This document shows positions 1 through 5,272 of a DNA stretch of 5,728 nucleotides, in pieces. Each line of letters starts with the position of its first letter. Position 1 is the first letter of the stretch. The notes under the pieces are model-generated. The model was not told where the DNA came from and made no database searches. It was given only the letters and a program-made list of their open reading frames with translations. The DNA is taken from positions 1 to 5,728 of the forward strand of contig CAZIWA010000206.1 in NCBI GenBank assembly GCA_964542875.1, in the 5' to 3' direction. The stretch comes from CAZGOM01 sp964542875. Its GTDB lineage: Bacteria > Planctomycetota > Phycisphaerae > Phycisphaerales > Phycisphaeraceae. The translations under genes were made by a program, and so were the position numbers.

Positions 1-72
1 GGCCAATATTCACTTTCGCGTGTATATTGAGTCTGGCAGTCGTTTAACACCCTTTCTCTCCTAGAGGATCCC

Positions 73-1038
73 ATGGCAAAAGCTGAACCCTGGCGTTATG
101 AGAAGTACACGTGGCCGGAAATCAATGCGCAGATTGCGCTCAACAAGGTGGTGGTGGTGCCCATCGGGGCGATCGAGCAGCATGGGCCGGCGCTGCCGCT
201 GGACGTGGACATGCTGGAAGTGACTGCGGTGGCGCAGGCGGCGGCGAGGCTGATTCCTGATGATGTGCTTGTGTTGCCGACGCAGTGCAACGGTTACACG
301 GCGCATGTGATGGACTTCCCCGGGACGATCAACATCCATCATGAGCACCTGATCAATTTCATGATCGATATCGGCAAGAGCCTGGCTTATCACGGGTTTA
401 AGAAGATCGTTTATTTGAATGGGCATGGGTCCAACTCGCCCAACATGGACCTGGTGGCCCGGCGGGTGAATCTGGAAACCGATGCGGAGGCGATGGCCGC
501 CAACTGGTGGCACTTTATTTCCGTGGATCCGGAGTTTGCCAAGAAGTGGCGCGAGAGCATTTACCCCGGCGGGTGCGCACATGCGTGTGAGTTGGAGACA
601 TCGCTGTATCTGCACATTGATGAAGACAACGTGCGCAAGGACAAGATCGAGAACGGGTACTACAAGTTCCATGAGAAGAAGTCGAAGTACCGGTGGGTGG
701 ACCTTTGGGGCGCGGGCCCGGGAACGCCGGTGACGTGGACTTCGGCGAGCATCGACTCAGGCACGATGGGCGAGGCGCGGCTGGGGACCAAGGAAAAGGG
801 CAAGATGATTCTCGCGGAAGCGGCGAGCCAGCTTGCGGGGATGCTGAAGGAGTTTCGGCATTGGGAGCGCCCGCTGCGCGGGGACCACCATGCGGTGGCG
901 CCGACGATTCCAATGCCGTGGGGGCAGACGGGTTCCAAGCCCGACAAGCTGGGCGATGTGCATGACCCGTATTCCCGTGCGGGTGACGCGGGAAAGAAGC
1001 CACAGGTGAAGAAGACGGGCAAGGGCAAGAAAAAGTAA
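73..1038 (+). CDS. Creatininase-superfamily metal-dependent amidohydrolase
   Basis: A 321-residue cytoplasmic protein of the creatininase (creatinine amidohydrolase) superfamily, whose members hydrolyse C-N bonds at a two-metal centre. Visible family motifs are GAIEQHGPALPLDVD at residues 32-46, giving likely metal ligands E35, H37 and D46; FPGT at 82-85; NGHGSN at 116-121, giving H118; and HACELETS at 170-177, with the conserved E175. Pseudomonas creatininase has a metal-binding Glu two residues after the motif His; here that position is Ser120, as in many non-creatinine members, so creatinine is probably not the substrate. Residues from about 270 form a Pro/Gly-rich tail ending in a strongly basic stretch (KKPQVKKTGKGKKK), outside the catalytic fold. 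The ATG at 73 is supported by AGAGGA at 63-68. The gene is monocistronic in this view, closed by the terminator at 1064-1101. Family assignment is secure; substrate is unknown. Confidence 0.9.
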   Translation: MAKAEPWRYEKYTWPEINAQIALNKVVVVPIGAIEQHGPALPLDVDMLEVTAVAQAAARLIPDDVLVLPTQCNGYTAHVMDFPGTINIHHEHLINFMIDIGKSLAYHGFKKIVYLNGHGSNSPNMDLVARRVNLETDAEAMAANWWHFISVDPEFAKKWRESIYPGGCAHACELETSLYLHIDEDNVRKDKIENGYYKFHEKKSKYRWVDLWGAGPGTPVTWTSASIDSGTMGEARLGTKEKGKMILAEAASQLAGMLKEFRHWERPLRGDHHAVAPTIPMPWGQTGSKPDKLGDVHDPYSRAGDAGKKPQVKKTGKGKKK

Positions 1039-1063
1039 GTCGTTGCCAGAGCAGATTTTTGAG

Positions 1064-1101
1064 CAGGGCAAGCCTCTTATTGAGGTTTGCCCTGTTTTAT
1101 T
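1064..1101 (+). terminator. Intrinsic terminator of the creatininase-family gene
   Basis: A 13-bp stem pairs 1064-1076 (CAGGGCAAGCCTC) with 1082-1094 (GAGGTTTGCCCTG), with a single G-U pair and a TTATT loop. The T-rich tail TTTTATT follows at once (1095-1101). It begins 26 nt after the stop codon of the creatininase-family gene. This is a textbook Rho-independent terminator on the plus strand. Confidence 0.9.
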
Positions 1102-1141
1102 GAAGTGTTTAAATATTTTTGGATAAATTTAATAAAAAATA

Positions 1142-1169
1142 TTGACTTTATTATTGTGGTGAGTACAAT
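1142..1169 (+). promoter_or_regulatory. Sigma70-type promoter of the hydrolase / small membrane protein unit
   Basis: The -35 box TTGACT (1142-1147) and -10 box TACAAT (1164-1169) are separated by 16 bp; each differs from consensus at one position. The preceding 35-40 bp are almost pure A/T (1109-1143), like an UP element, in sharp contrast with the GC-rich genes on either side. Transcription should begin near 1176, leaving a leader of about 147 nt before the hydrolase ATG. A 9-bp inverted repeat, AATATTTTT (1112-1120) and AAAAATATT (1135-1143), runs into the -35 box and could be an operator. Box assignment is by eye. Confidence 0.65.
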
Positions 1170-1176
1170 TTGGGTG

Positions 1177-1309
1177 GTCGGGAAGTTCGGGCCTTTGGCT
1201 CTTAAGAATAAAGTGCCGGATGAAAGGCAATGTGTCGGATGTGAAGCAGGACATGCTCGCGAGGACGAGGGGCATGGTGTGCAGAGGTGGGCAGTTGCAG
1301 TGCTGAACT
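1177..1309 (+). other. Long 5' leader with no recognised element
   Basis: This is the predicted untranslated leader between the promoter and the hydrolase ribosome-binding site. I see no known riboswitch consensus, no tRNA-like fold and no convincing leader peptide. A 74-codon open frame crosses it (1087-1311), but it starts upstream of the promoter and has no ribosome-binding site. The leader is longer than a simple promoter requires, so post-transcriptional control is possible but unsupported. Confidence 0.35.
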
Positions 1310-1316
1310 AAGGAGG
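1310..1316 (+). promoter_or_regulatory. Ribosome-binding site that fixes the hydrolase start
   Basis: AAGGAGG at 1310-1316 is a perfect Shine-Dalgarno core, 6 nt before the ATG at 1323. It selects this start over an in-frame ATG at 1287, which would add 12 residues (GSCSAELRRVE and flanking Met) in front of the signal peptide and has no such site. Confidence 0.85.
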
Positions 1317-1322
1317 GTTGAG

Positions 1323-2417
1323 ATGCGGTGGTGGCTGATGGTGACTGCATGGGTCGGGGTGATGGTGTGCGGGCTTGGGGCGCACGGCGATTGCATGGCG
1401 AACGATGGCGCAAGGGCAACGGCAACGGCAACGGCGCCGGCGACGCAAGCGGCGGCGCGGCTGGGGCGGTGGGTGGAGCGTGAGGTGCGCTTTAAGGGCG
1501 CTGATGGCGTGGAACTTGCTGGGACGGTGTTGACGCCTGACGGGGAGGCGAAGGGGTTTGTGCTTTTGATTCAGGGGTCGGGGCCGACGGATCGGGATGG
1601 GAATCAGCCGCCTGCGCTGAAGACGGATTTGTTGAAGGGAATCGCGTACGCCCTGGGGGATGCGGGTGTGGGCAGCCTGCGGGTGGATTCGCGTGCCTGC
1701 GCAAGCATGCGTGCGAGCTGGCCCAAGGAGCCGGAGAAGATCGCCGGGTTTTTCACGATGACGAAAATGCTGGGGGATGTGGAGGCCGGGTGGAAGGCGA
1801 TGGGGGAACTGCCGGAGGCCAAAGGGAAGAAGCGCGTGGTGCTGGGGCACAGCCAGGGCGGGGTGTTTGCGCTGGCTTTGGAGCCGCTTATGAAGCCCGA
1901 TGCGGTGGTGCTGATGGCGACGCCGGGACGGGGAATCGGGGAGGTGGTGGATGAGCAACTGCGAAATGCGATGGAGCGGCAGGGGGTGAACGTGATCAGC
2001 CGGGAGTGGATTTTGAGGGAGAACGCGAGGCTGGCACGGGAAGTAAAAGAGACCGGGCAGGCGACACGAGTGCCCGAAGGGTTGAGAACGATCTATAACC
2101 CGTCATCAGGGCTTTTTTTGAAGGACTATGTGGCGCTTAACCCTGCGGAGCTTGCGCTGAGCACAAGCGCGCCGACGCTGGTGGTGCAGGGGGAGATGGA
2201 TAAACAAATATCCGCAGCGAAGGATGCGCCGGCGCTGATGACGGCGCTGGAAAAGCGAGTGGGGCCCGGAAGCGCTTGTGCAGCGGAGTACATCAAAAAT
2301 GCCAGCCACAATTTTAAGCGCGTGCGAAAGATGGATGAGGATGGGTTTACGGGAGAGGTGATGCCGGAGGCACGGGAGGCGGTGGTGAAGTGGGTGGAGA
2401 GGGCGATTGGTAAATAA
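1323..2417 (+). CDS. Exported alpha/beta-hydrolase (serine esterase/peptidase-like)
   Basis: A 364-residue alpha/beta-hydrolase-fold protein. Residues 1-22 (MRWWLMVTAWVGVMVCGLGA onward) are a hydrophobic Sec-type signal sequence, followed by a low-complexity Ala/Thr linker (32-45) encoded partly by tandem GGCAAC units. The catalytic domain starts near 50. LLIQGSGPTDRDGN (81-94) is the oxyanion-hole loop; VLGHSQGG (173-180) is the nucleophile elbow with Ser177; VVQGEMDKQI (287-296) should supply the acid, probably Asp293; NASHNF (326-331) supplies His329. A cap region rich in charged residues lies at about 205-260. The layout resembles secreted esterase / dienelactone-hydrolase-like proteins, probably acting on small esters or amides in the periplasm; the substrate cannot be read from the sequence. 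The gene heads a two-gene unit with the small membrane protein 14 bp downstream. The start at 1323 is preferred because of the strong ribosome-binding site and the immediate signal peptide. Confidence 0.9.
   Translation: MRWWLMVTAWVGVMVCGLGAHGDCMANDGARATATATAPATQAAARLGRWVEREVRFKGADGVELAGTVLTPDGEAKGFVLLIQGSGPTDRDGNQPPALKTDLLKGIAYALGDAGVGSLRVDSRACASMRASWPKEPEKIAGFFTMTKMLGDVEAGWKAMGELPEAKGKKRVVLGHSQGGVFALALEPLMKPDAVVLMATPGRGIGEVVDEQLRNAMERQGVNVISREWILRENARLAREVKETGQATRVPEGLRTIYNPSSGLFLKDYVALNPAELALSTSAPTLVVQGEMDKQISAAKDAPALMTALEKRVGPGSACAAEYIKNASHNFKRVRKMDEDGFTGEVMPEAREAVVKWVERAIGK
1415..1435 (+). repeat. Short tandem repeat of GGCAAC in the hydrolase linker
   Basis: Three perfect GGCAAC units (1415-1432) plus GGC encode the Ala-Thr dipeptide run just after the signal peptide. 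The 6-bp unit keeps the reading frame, so copy-number change would only alter the length of a flexible linker. Confidence 0.7.
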
Positions 2418-2431
2418 AATAGGAATGAGCG

Positions 2432-2653
2432 ATGGTGTCGTTGAACCATATTTTGTTTTTCCTTCTCACCGCCATGTGCTTTATGTATTTTTTGACAACG
2501 GCGCACATGGGTGTCGGCCAAAGTGCATTGATCGCGGTGTGCTTTTGGGTGGTGGGGATTGTGGGGTGGAATCTGTTTGAGTGGGGGGTGAGCCGCATTC
2601 CTGATCGTGAGAAGGCGAGGAAGGATGTGGTGATTGAAGAGAAGAATAGGTGA
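2432..2653 (+). CDS. Small two-helix membrane protein, unknown function
   Basis: A 73-residue protein with two predicted transmembrane segments, roughly residues 6-25 (HILFFLLTAMCFMYFLTTAH) and 29-48 (GQSALIAVCFWVVGIVGWNL). A charged cytosolic-type tail follows (SRIPDREKARKDVVIEEKNR). AGGA at 2421-2424 lies 7 nt before the ATG, and the gene starts 14 bp after the hydrolase stop, so the two are very likely co-transcribed. I do not recognise a family. A helper or anchor role for the exported hydrolase is conceivable from position alone. The in-operon placement, the ribosome-binding site and the coherent hydrophobicity pattern argue that it is a real gene. Confidence 0.7.
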   Translation: MVSLNHILFFLLTAMCFMYFLTTAHMGVGQSALIAVCFWVVGIVGWNLFEWGVSRIPDREKARKDVVIEEKNR

Positions 2654-2748
2654 GATGAAGAAAGACACACTGGAGCCGAAGACGTCTGCAGTGAGGCGCG
2701 CGAAATTGGGCGGAATTCGGATGTTGAAGCGCCAATCCAGAGCAGAGG

Positions 2749-2847
2749 TTTTTCCACGACCATCGAGGTCGCGGAAAAATAAGAGTTATTCAAAACGGTT
2801 GTCTACCGTGGGTTGCGCTCGAAGACTCGCTGACCCACGGCTACGGG
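2749..2847. repeat. Cluster of inverted repeats, REP-like composite element
   Basis: About 100 bp between convergent units is packed with hairpins. Hairpin 1 (2749-2779) pairs TTTTTCC-A-CGACC with GGTCG-C-GGAAAAA around an ATCGA loop: 12 pairs with one A/C mismatch. Hairpin 2 is AATAA-GAG-TTATT (2778-2790). Hairpin 3 is ACGGT (2795-2799) with ACCGT (2805-2809). Hairpin 4 is CCGTGGGT (2806-2813) with ACCCACGG (2833-2840), extended by TA/TA across a bulged C. Hairpins 3 and 4 share bases and exclude each other. No T-run follows immediately on either strand, so this does not look like a simple terminator. The architecture is that of a dispersed, non-coding REP-type repeat, but multi-copy status cannot be seen from one window. 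Confidence 0.55.
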
Positions 2848-2930
2848 CTTTTACCCCGATGGGCAAAGAAAAGGTGTGATGATGCCAAGAAGGCAACTGC
2901 GGATTTGTGGTGGCGCTACAGACTTGGGAT

Positions 2931-3398
2931 TCAGGCGTTTTTGATTTTTGCGGCGATCTGGGCGAGCTTTTCGTCCGGGGCGCGTTCGCCGTCGTGGCTG
3001 GACATGTAGCCTTCGTATTTCTCGAAGAATTTTTTGCCTGAGGAATGGATGGGTTGCCAGGTTTTCATGTCGCCGGTGCCGTGCATGGGGAAGAGCTTGG
3101 CGTGGAGGTGATCGACGCCGAAGCCTTCAAACATAAGGCCGGTGCGGCCGACGTCGGGGAAGGCTGCGTCGATTTTTTTACCGACTGTTTTGGCGGCCAG
3201 CACGAGGTCGGTGAGGACTTTTTCATCCTGATCGAAGGCGTACGACCCATGATGAGCCTTGGGGATGACGACCGTGAAACCGTCGGTGTTGGGGAAGATG
3301 GTGAGGAAGGCCAGGTGGTTGGCGTCTTCCCAGACCTTGTGGCAAGGAATCTGGCCGGCGGCGATTTTGCAGAAGAGGCAGTTGGGGTTTTGAGTCAT
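2931..3398 (-). CDS. HIT-family protein (histidine-triad nucleotide hydrolase/transferase), variant triad
   Basis: A 155-residue HIT-fold protein; the family hydrolyses or transfers nucleotide phosphoramidates or dinucleoside polyphosphates. CLFCKI (C7, C10) is the Cys pair often used for zinc at the N-terminus of bacterial HIT proteins. FPNTDGFTVVIPKAHHG (35-51) is the typical strand and loop region. GVDHLHAKLFPMHG (94-107) is the signature: H97 and the middle, nucleophilic H99 are kept, while the third triad position is Lys101 instead of His. The rest (about 108-155) is a charged helical C-terminus. The ATG at 3398 overlaps the toxin stop as ATGA, and no Shine-Dalgarno sequence precedes it, so translation is probably coupled to the toxin. 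An in-frame ATG at 3413 would add five residues, also without a ribosome-binding site. Family assignment is firm; substrate is unknown. Confidence 0.9.
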   Translation of the reverse strand: MTQNPNCLFCKIAAGQIPCHKVWEDANHLAFLTIFPNTDGFTVVIPKAHHGSYAFDQDEKVLTDLVLAAKTVGKKIDAAFPDVGRTGLMFEGFGVDHLHAKLFPMHGTGDMKTWQPIHSSGKKFFEKYEGYMSSHDGERAPDEKLAQIAAKIKNA

Positions 3399-3820
3399 GG
3401 GGAGTGGGTCCATGGATTGATGAGGGTGATGCCGGTGTGTGCGAAGTCGGCGGTGTTGCGAGTGGCGAGAGTGGCGTTTTGGGCTTTGGCGATGGCGGCG
3501 ATCTGGGCATCCAATTGGGGAACTGTGTGCCCGATTTTCCGCCCATTGGCTCGGATGGTGGCATAGGCATTGGCTGCCGGTTCATCAAAATGCAGAGCAT
3601 GCGTGCGTAAAGCTGTGGCGAGGAAGGACTCAATTAGATTTGTGAGAATGTCTTTGTGTCGACCGGCAGGAAGGATTGCGAGGCCATAGCGCAACTCCGC
3701 AATGGTAACCGTAGAAATGAAGGTTGATTTGGGTGGTGTTTGAAGGAACCATTGCCGCACAGATGGATGTGGCGCAGCATTGATCAACTCTGAGACTACG
3801 TTTGTGTCGAGTACGATCAT
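3395..3820 (-). CDS. vapC: PIN-domain toxin, VapC/FitB type
   Basis: A 141-residue PIN-domain ribonuclease toxin, the usual length of the FitB-like VapC subgroup. IVLDTNVVSEL (2-12) carries Asp5; TIAELRYG (39-46) carries Glu42; QLDAQIAAIA (102-111) carries Asp104; TRNTADF (120-126) carries Asn122 and Asp125. Together they form the acidic Mg2+ pocket that cleaves RNA. The second-helix pattern GLAILPAGRHK is also typical of FitB relatives. The start overlaps the antitoxin stop as ATGA (3817-3820), and no ribosome-binding site is seen, so toxin synthesis should depend on antitoxin translation. Its own stop overlaps the HIT-protein start the same way (3395-3398). All catalytic positions are present, so it looks intact and active. 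Confidence 0.93.
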   Translation of the reverse strand: MIVLDTNVVSELINAAPHPSVRQWFLQTPPKSTFISTVTIAELRYGLAILPAGRHKDILTNLIESFLATALRTHALHFDEPAANAYATIRANGRKIGHTVPQLDAQIAAIAKAQNATLATRNTADFAHTGITLINPWTHSP

Positions 3821-4083
3821 GATTCAAAGATATCGCGATCAGGGTCCACTTCGCGCGGCGGAATCACAAGGTCATCAGCGCCTCCGTATTTTTCAACAAG
3901 CGCACGGATTCTGTCGTACGGGTGGGATGTGTCGGATTCAGCAGGCGTAGGCTGGTCAGTCTGATATTTTTCGCGGAGGACGGCGCACACTTCTTCTTCT
4001 ATGGAACGACCATGTTCCACGGCGTCATTGGATAACCGGGCACTTATGAGAGGGTCAAGATGTTTGATCACGATGCTTGCCAT
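3817..4083 (-). CDS. vapB: Ribbon-helix-helix antitoxin, VapB/FitA type
   Basis: An 88-residue antitoxin of the FitA-like ribbon-helix-helix group. Residues 1-40 (MASIVIKHLDPLISARLSND, then AVEHGRSIEEEVCAVLREKY) match the DNA-binding domain: an N-terminal strand, then two helices around the EHGRSIEEE turn. The C-terminal part (56-88), including DDLVIPPREVDPDRDIF, is the acidic, Pro-rich segment that in this family inserts into the PIN-toxin active site. As first gene of the operon it is expected to bind its own promoter and repress it together with the toxin. No Shine-Dalgarno sequence precedes the ATG, which lies about 2 nt from the predicted transcription start. Confidence 0.92.
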   Translation of the reverse strand: MASIVIKHLDPLISARLSNDAVEHGRSIEEEVCAVLREKYQTDQPTPAESDTSHPYDRIRALVEKYGGADDLVIPPREVDPDRDIFES

Positions 4084-4084
4084 T

Positions 4085-4092
4085 TCAATTGA
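4085..4092. promoter_or_regulatory. Candidate operator palindrome at the antitoxin start
   Basis: TCAATTGA is a perfect 8-bp palindrome placed exactly between the -10 box and the antitoxin ATG, over the expected transcription start. A bound RHH antitoxin-toxin complex there would block RNA polymerase. Short palindromes arise by chance in AT-rich DNA, so position is the main support. Confidence 0.35.
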
Positions 4093-4120
4093 TTCTAAGG
4101 CTGAAGATTGCTGTTATCAA
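4092..4120 (-). promoter_or_regulatory. Promoter of the antitoxin-toxin-HIT operon
   Basis: Read on the minus strand, TTGATA (4120-4115) and TAGAAT (4097-4092) are -35 and -10 boxes separated by exactly 17 bp, each one mismatch from sigma70 consensus. Transcription would begin near 4085, and the antitoxin ATG begins at 4083, so the mRNA would be leaderless or nearly so. This agrees with the lack of a ribosome-binding site. Confidence 0.65.
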
Positions 4121-4132
4121 TGGTGTATCTCG

Positions 4133-4174
4133 TTGACAGAAAAGAACAGACCGGCCTTTTAAGGGGCCGGTCTG
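4133..4174 (-). terminator. Intrinsic terminator downstream of korB
   Basis: A perfect 10-bp GC-rich stem pairs 4147-4156 (CAGACCGGCC) with 4165-4174 (GGCCGGTCTG); the 8-nt loop is TTTTAAGG on the plus strand. On the minus strand it is followed directly by TTCTTTTCTG, a T-rich tail. It therefore ends korAB transcription before the antitoxin promoter at 4120. On the plus strand no T-run follows. Confidence 0.8.
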
Positions 4175-4226
4175 AGAAGATTTCTGGATGTTGGTGTGCC
4201 GGCTTTGGCCAGCGGCGACCCTCACT

Positions 4227-4257
4227 CCAATCCTCTCCCAGTGGGAGAGAGGATTGG
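4227..4257. repeat. REP-like CTCTCCC/GGGAGAG hairpin after korB
   Basis: CCAATCCTCTCCC (4227-4239) pairs with GGGAGAG-AG-GATTGG (4243-4257) around an AGT loop: 13 pairs with a 2-nt bulge at 4249-4250. It begins 4 nt past the korB stop. The surrounding wording (GACCCTCACTCCAATCCTC, then CCAGTGGGAGAG) resembles the widespread CCCTCACCCC...CTCTCCC...GGGAGAGG dispersed repeat seen in many bacterial genomes. That resemblance is from memory and has not been searched. It may protect the korB mRNA 3' end. Confidence 0.6.
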
Positions 4258-4261
4258 AAGA

Positions 4262-5272
4262 TTACTTAACTTCGTAAGTTTCGCCGAGGTTGAGGAGGGC
4301 TTGGATGGTGCCTTCGCCGCGGGCGGCGATGGCGTCCTTGACCTGCTTTTCAAGGAGGTCTTCGTAGCACTTGTCTTCGACGGCGTAGAAGACGCCGACG
4401 GGTTCGGGGAAGCCTTCGGAGTGGGTCATGCGCGAGAGCATGAAGGCCAGGGAGACGTCTTTTTCGTCGTGGAAGAGGAGGTCGTCCTGTGAGCAGTCCT
4501 TACCGATGACGACGACCTGGGGCTTGCCGGCGACGAGGCGGATGCCTTTGTCCTTGGCCTTGCCGAAGATCATGGGCTTGCCGTGTTCAAGGCGAAGGAT
4601 GTTTTCTTCCTTGGCTTCCTTGTCGGTGGCGTATTCGAAGGCCATGTGGTTGAAGATGTTGCAGTCCTGGTAGATTTCGACAAAGGTGGTGCCTTTGTGG
4701 CCCGAGGCGCGTTCCAGGACGGTGGGGAGGTCCTTGTCGACGTCGATGGAGCGGGCGACGAAGCCTGCTTCAGCGGCGAGGGCGACAGAGAGGGGGGAGA
4801 GGGGGAGCTCGATGGAGCCGTTGGGGCTGGTCTTGGTCTTCTTGCCTTCTTCGGAGGTCGGGGAGTACTGGCCCTTGGTGAGCCCGTAGATGCGGTTGTT
4901 GAACAGCATGACCTTGACGTTGAAGTTGCGGCGGAGGAAGTGGATGAGGTGGTTGCCGCCGATGGAGAGGCCGTCGCCGTCGCCGGTGACCATCCACACG
5001 TTGAGGTCAGGGTTGGCGATTTTCACACCGGAGGCGACCGCGGGGGCGCGGCCGTGGATGGTGTGGAAGCCGTAGGTGTTCATGTAGTAGGGGAAGCGGC
5101 TGGAGCAGCCGATGCCCGAGACGAACACGGTGTTGTGGCGTTGGGCCTGGATCTTGGCCATGACGCGGCGGACCTGGGTGAGGATGGCGTAGTCGCCGCA
5201 GCCGGGGCACCAGCGGACGTCCTGGTCGGAGGCGTAGTCTTTGGGAGTCAAGACCGGGAGAGGAGTTGCCAT
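4262..5272 (-). CDS. korB: 2-oxoacid:ferredoxin oxidoreductase, beta subunit (2-oxoglutarate type)
   Basis: A 336-residue, complete beta subunit of a 2-oxoacid:ferredoxin oxidoreductase. The enzyme converts a 2-oxoacid and CoA to acyl-CoA and CO2 while reducing ferredoxin; in reverse it fixes CO2. This subunit binds thiamine diphosphate and one [4Fe-4S] cluster. Likely cluster ligands are C22 and C25 (RWCPGCGDYAIL), C56 (GIGCSSRFPYYMNTYGFH) and C204 (IYQDCNIFN). The TPP/Mg motif is GDGDGLSIGGNHLIHFLRRN (97-116) with NNRIYGLTKGQYSPTS (125-140). These strings are characteristic of the KorB-like branch (2-oxoglutarate); a broader or pyruvate specificity cannot be excluded. AAGGA (5285-5281) lies 8 nt upstream of the ATG. 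The alpha-subunit gene ends 111 bp upstream on the same strand, as expected for a korAB operon. The C-terminus is intact. Confidence 0.95.
   Translation of the reverse strand: MATPLPVLTPKDYASDQDVRWCPGCGDYAILTQVRRVMAKIQAQRHNTVFVSGIGCSSRFPYYMNTYGFHTIHGRAPAVASGVKIANPDLNVWMVTGDGDGLSIGGNHLIHFLRRNFNVKVMLFNNRIYGLTKGQYSPTSEEGKKTKTSPNGSIELPLSPLSVALAAEAGFVARSIDVDKDLPTVLERASGHKGTTFVEIYQDCNIFNHMAFEYATDKEAKEENILRLEHGKPMIFGKAKDKGIRLVAGKPQVVVIGKDCSQDDLLFHDEKDVSLAFMLSRMTHSEGFPEPVGVFYAVEDKCYEDLLEKQVKDAIAARGEGTIQALLNLGETYEVK

Noticed and set aside
23..28. TATATT as a possible -10 box for the creatininase-family gene
   Set aside because: The matching -35 position falls at or before the window edge and shows no TTGACA-like sequence, so the promoter cannot be judged.
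61..72. CTAGAGGATCCC before the first gene matches a stretch of the pUC-type polylinker
   Set aside because: Only 12 bases match, the flanking sequence does not continue as vector, and the same bases serve as the natural ribosome-binding region, so coincidence is more likely than a cloning artefact.
1087..1311. 74-codon plus-strand frame in the gap before the hydrolase
   Set aside because: It begins in the terminator tail, reads through the AT-rich promoter and lacks a ribosome-binding site.
1308..1958. Long minus-strand frame opposite the hydrolase (216 codons)
   Set aside because: His/Pro/Arg-rich low-complexity shadow of a GC-rich gene on the other strand.
2655..2879. Basic 74-codon frame directly after the small membrane protein (ATG one base after its stop)
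   Set aside because: It runs straight through the inverted-repeat cluster, has no family resemblance, and the only Shine-Dalgarno-like string (AGGTGA) is 1 nt from the ATG. Most likely translation of non-coding repeat DNA.
3045..3566. 173-codon plus-strand frame opposite the HIT and toxin genes
   Set aside because: Antisense shadow; the minus-strand proteins carry clear PIN and HIT motifs.
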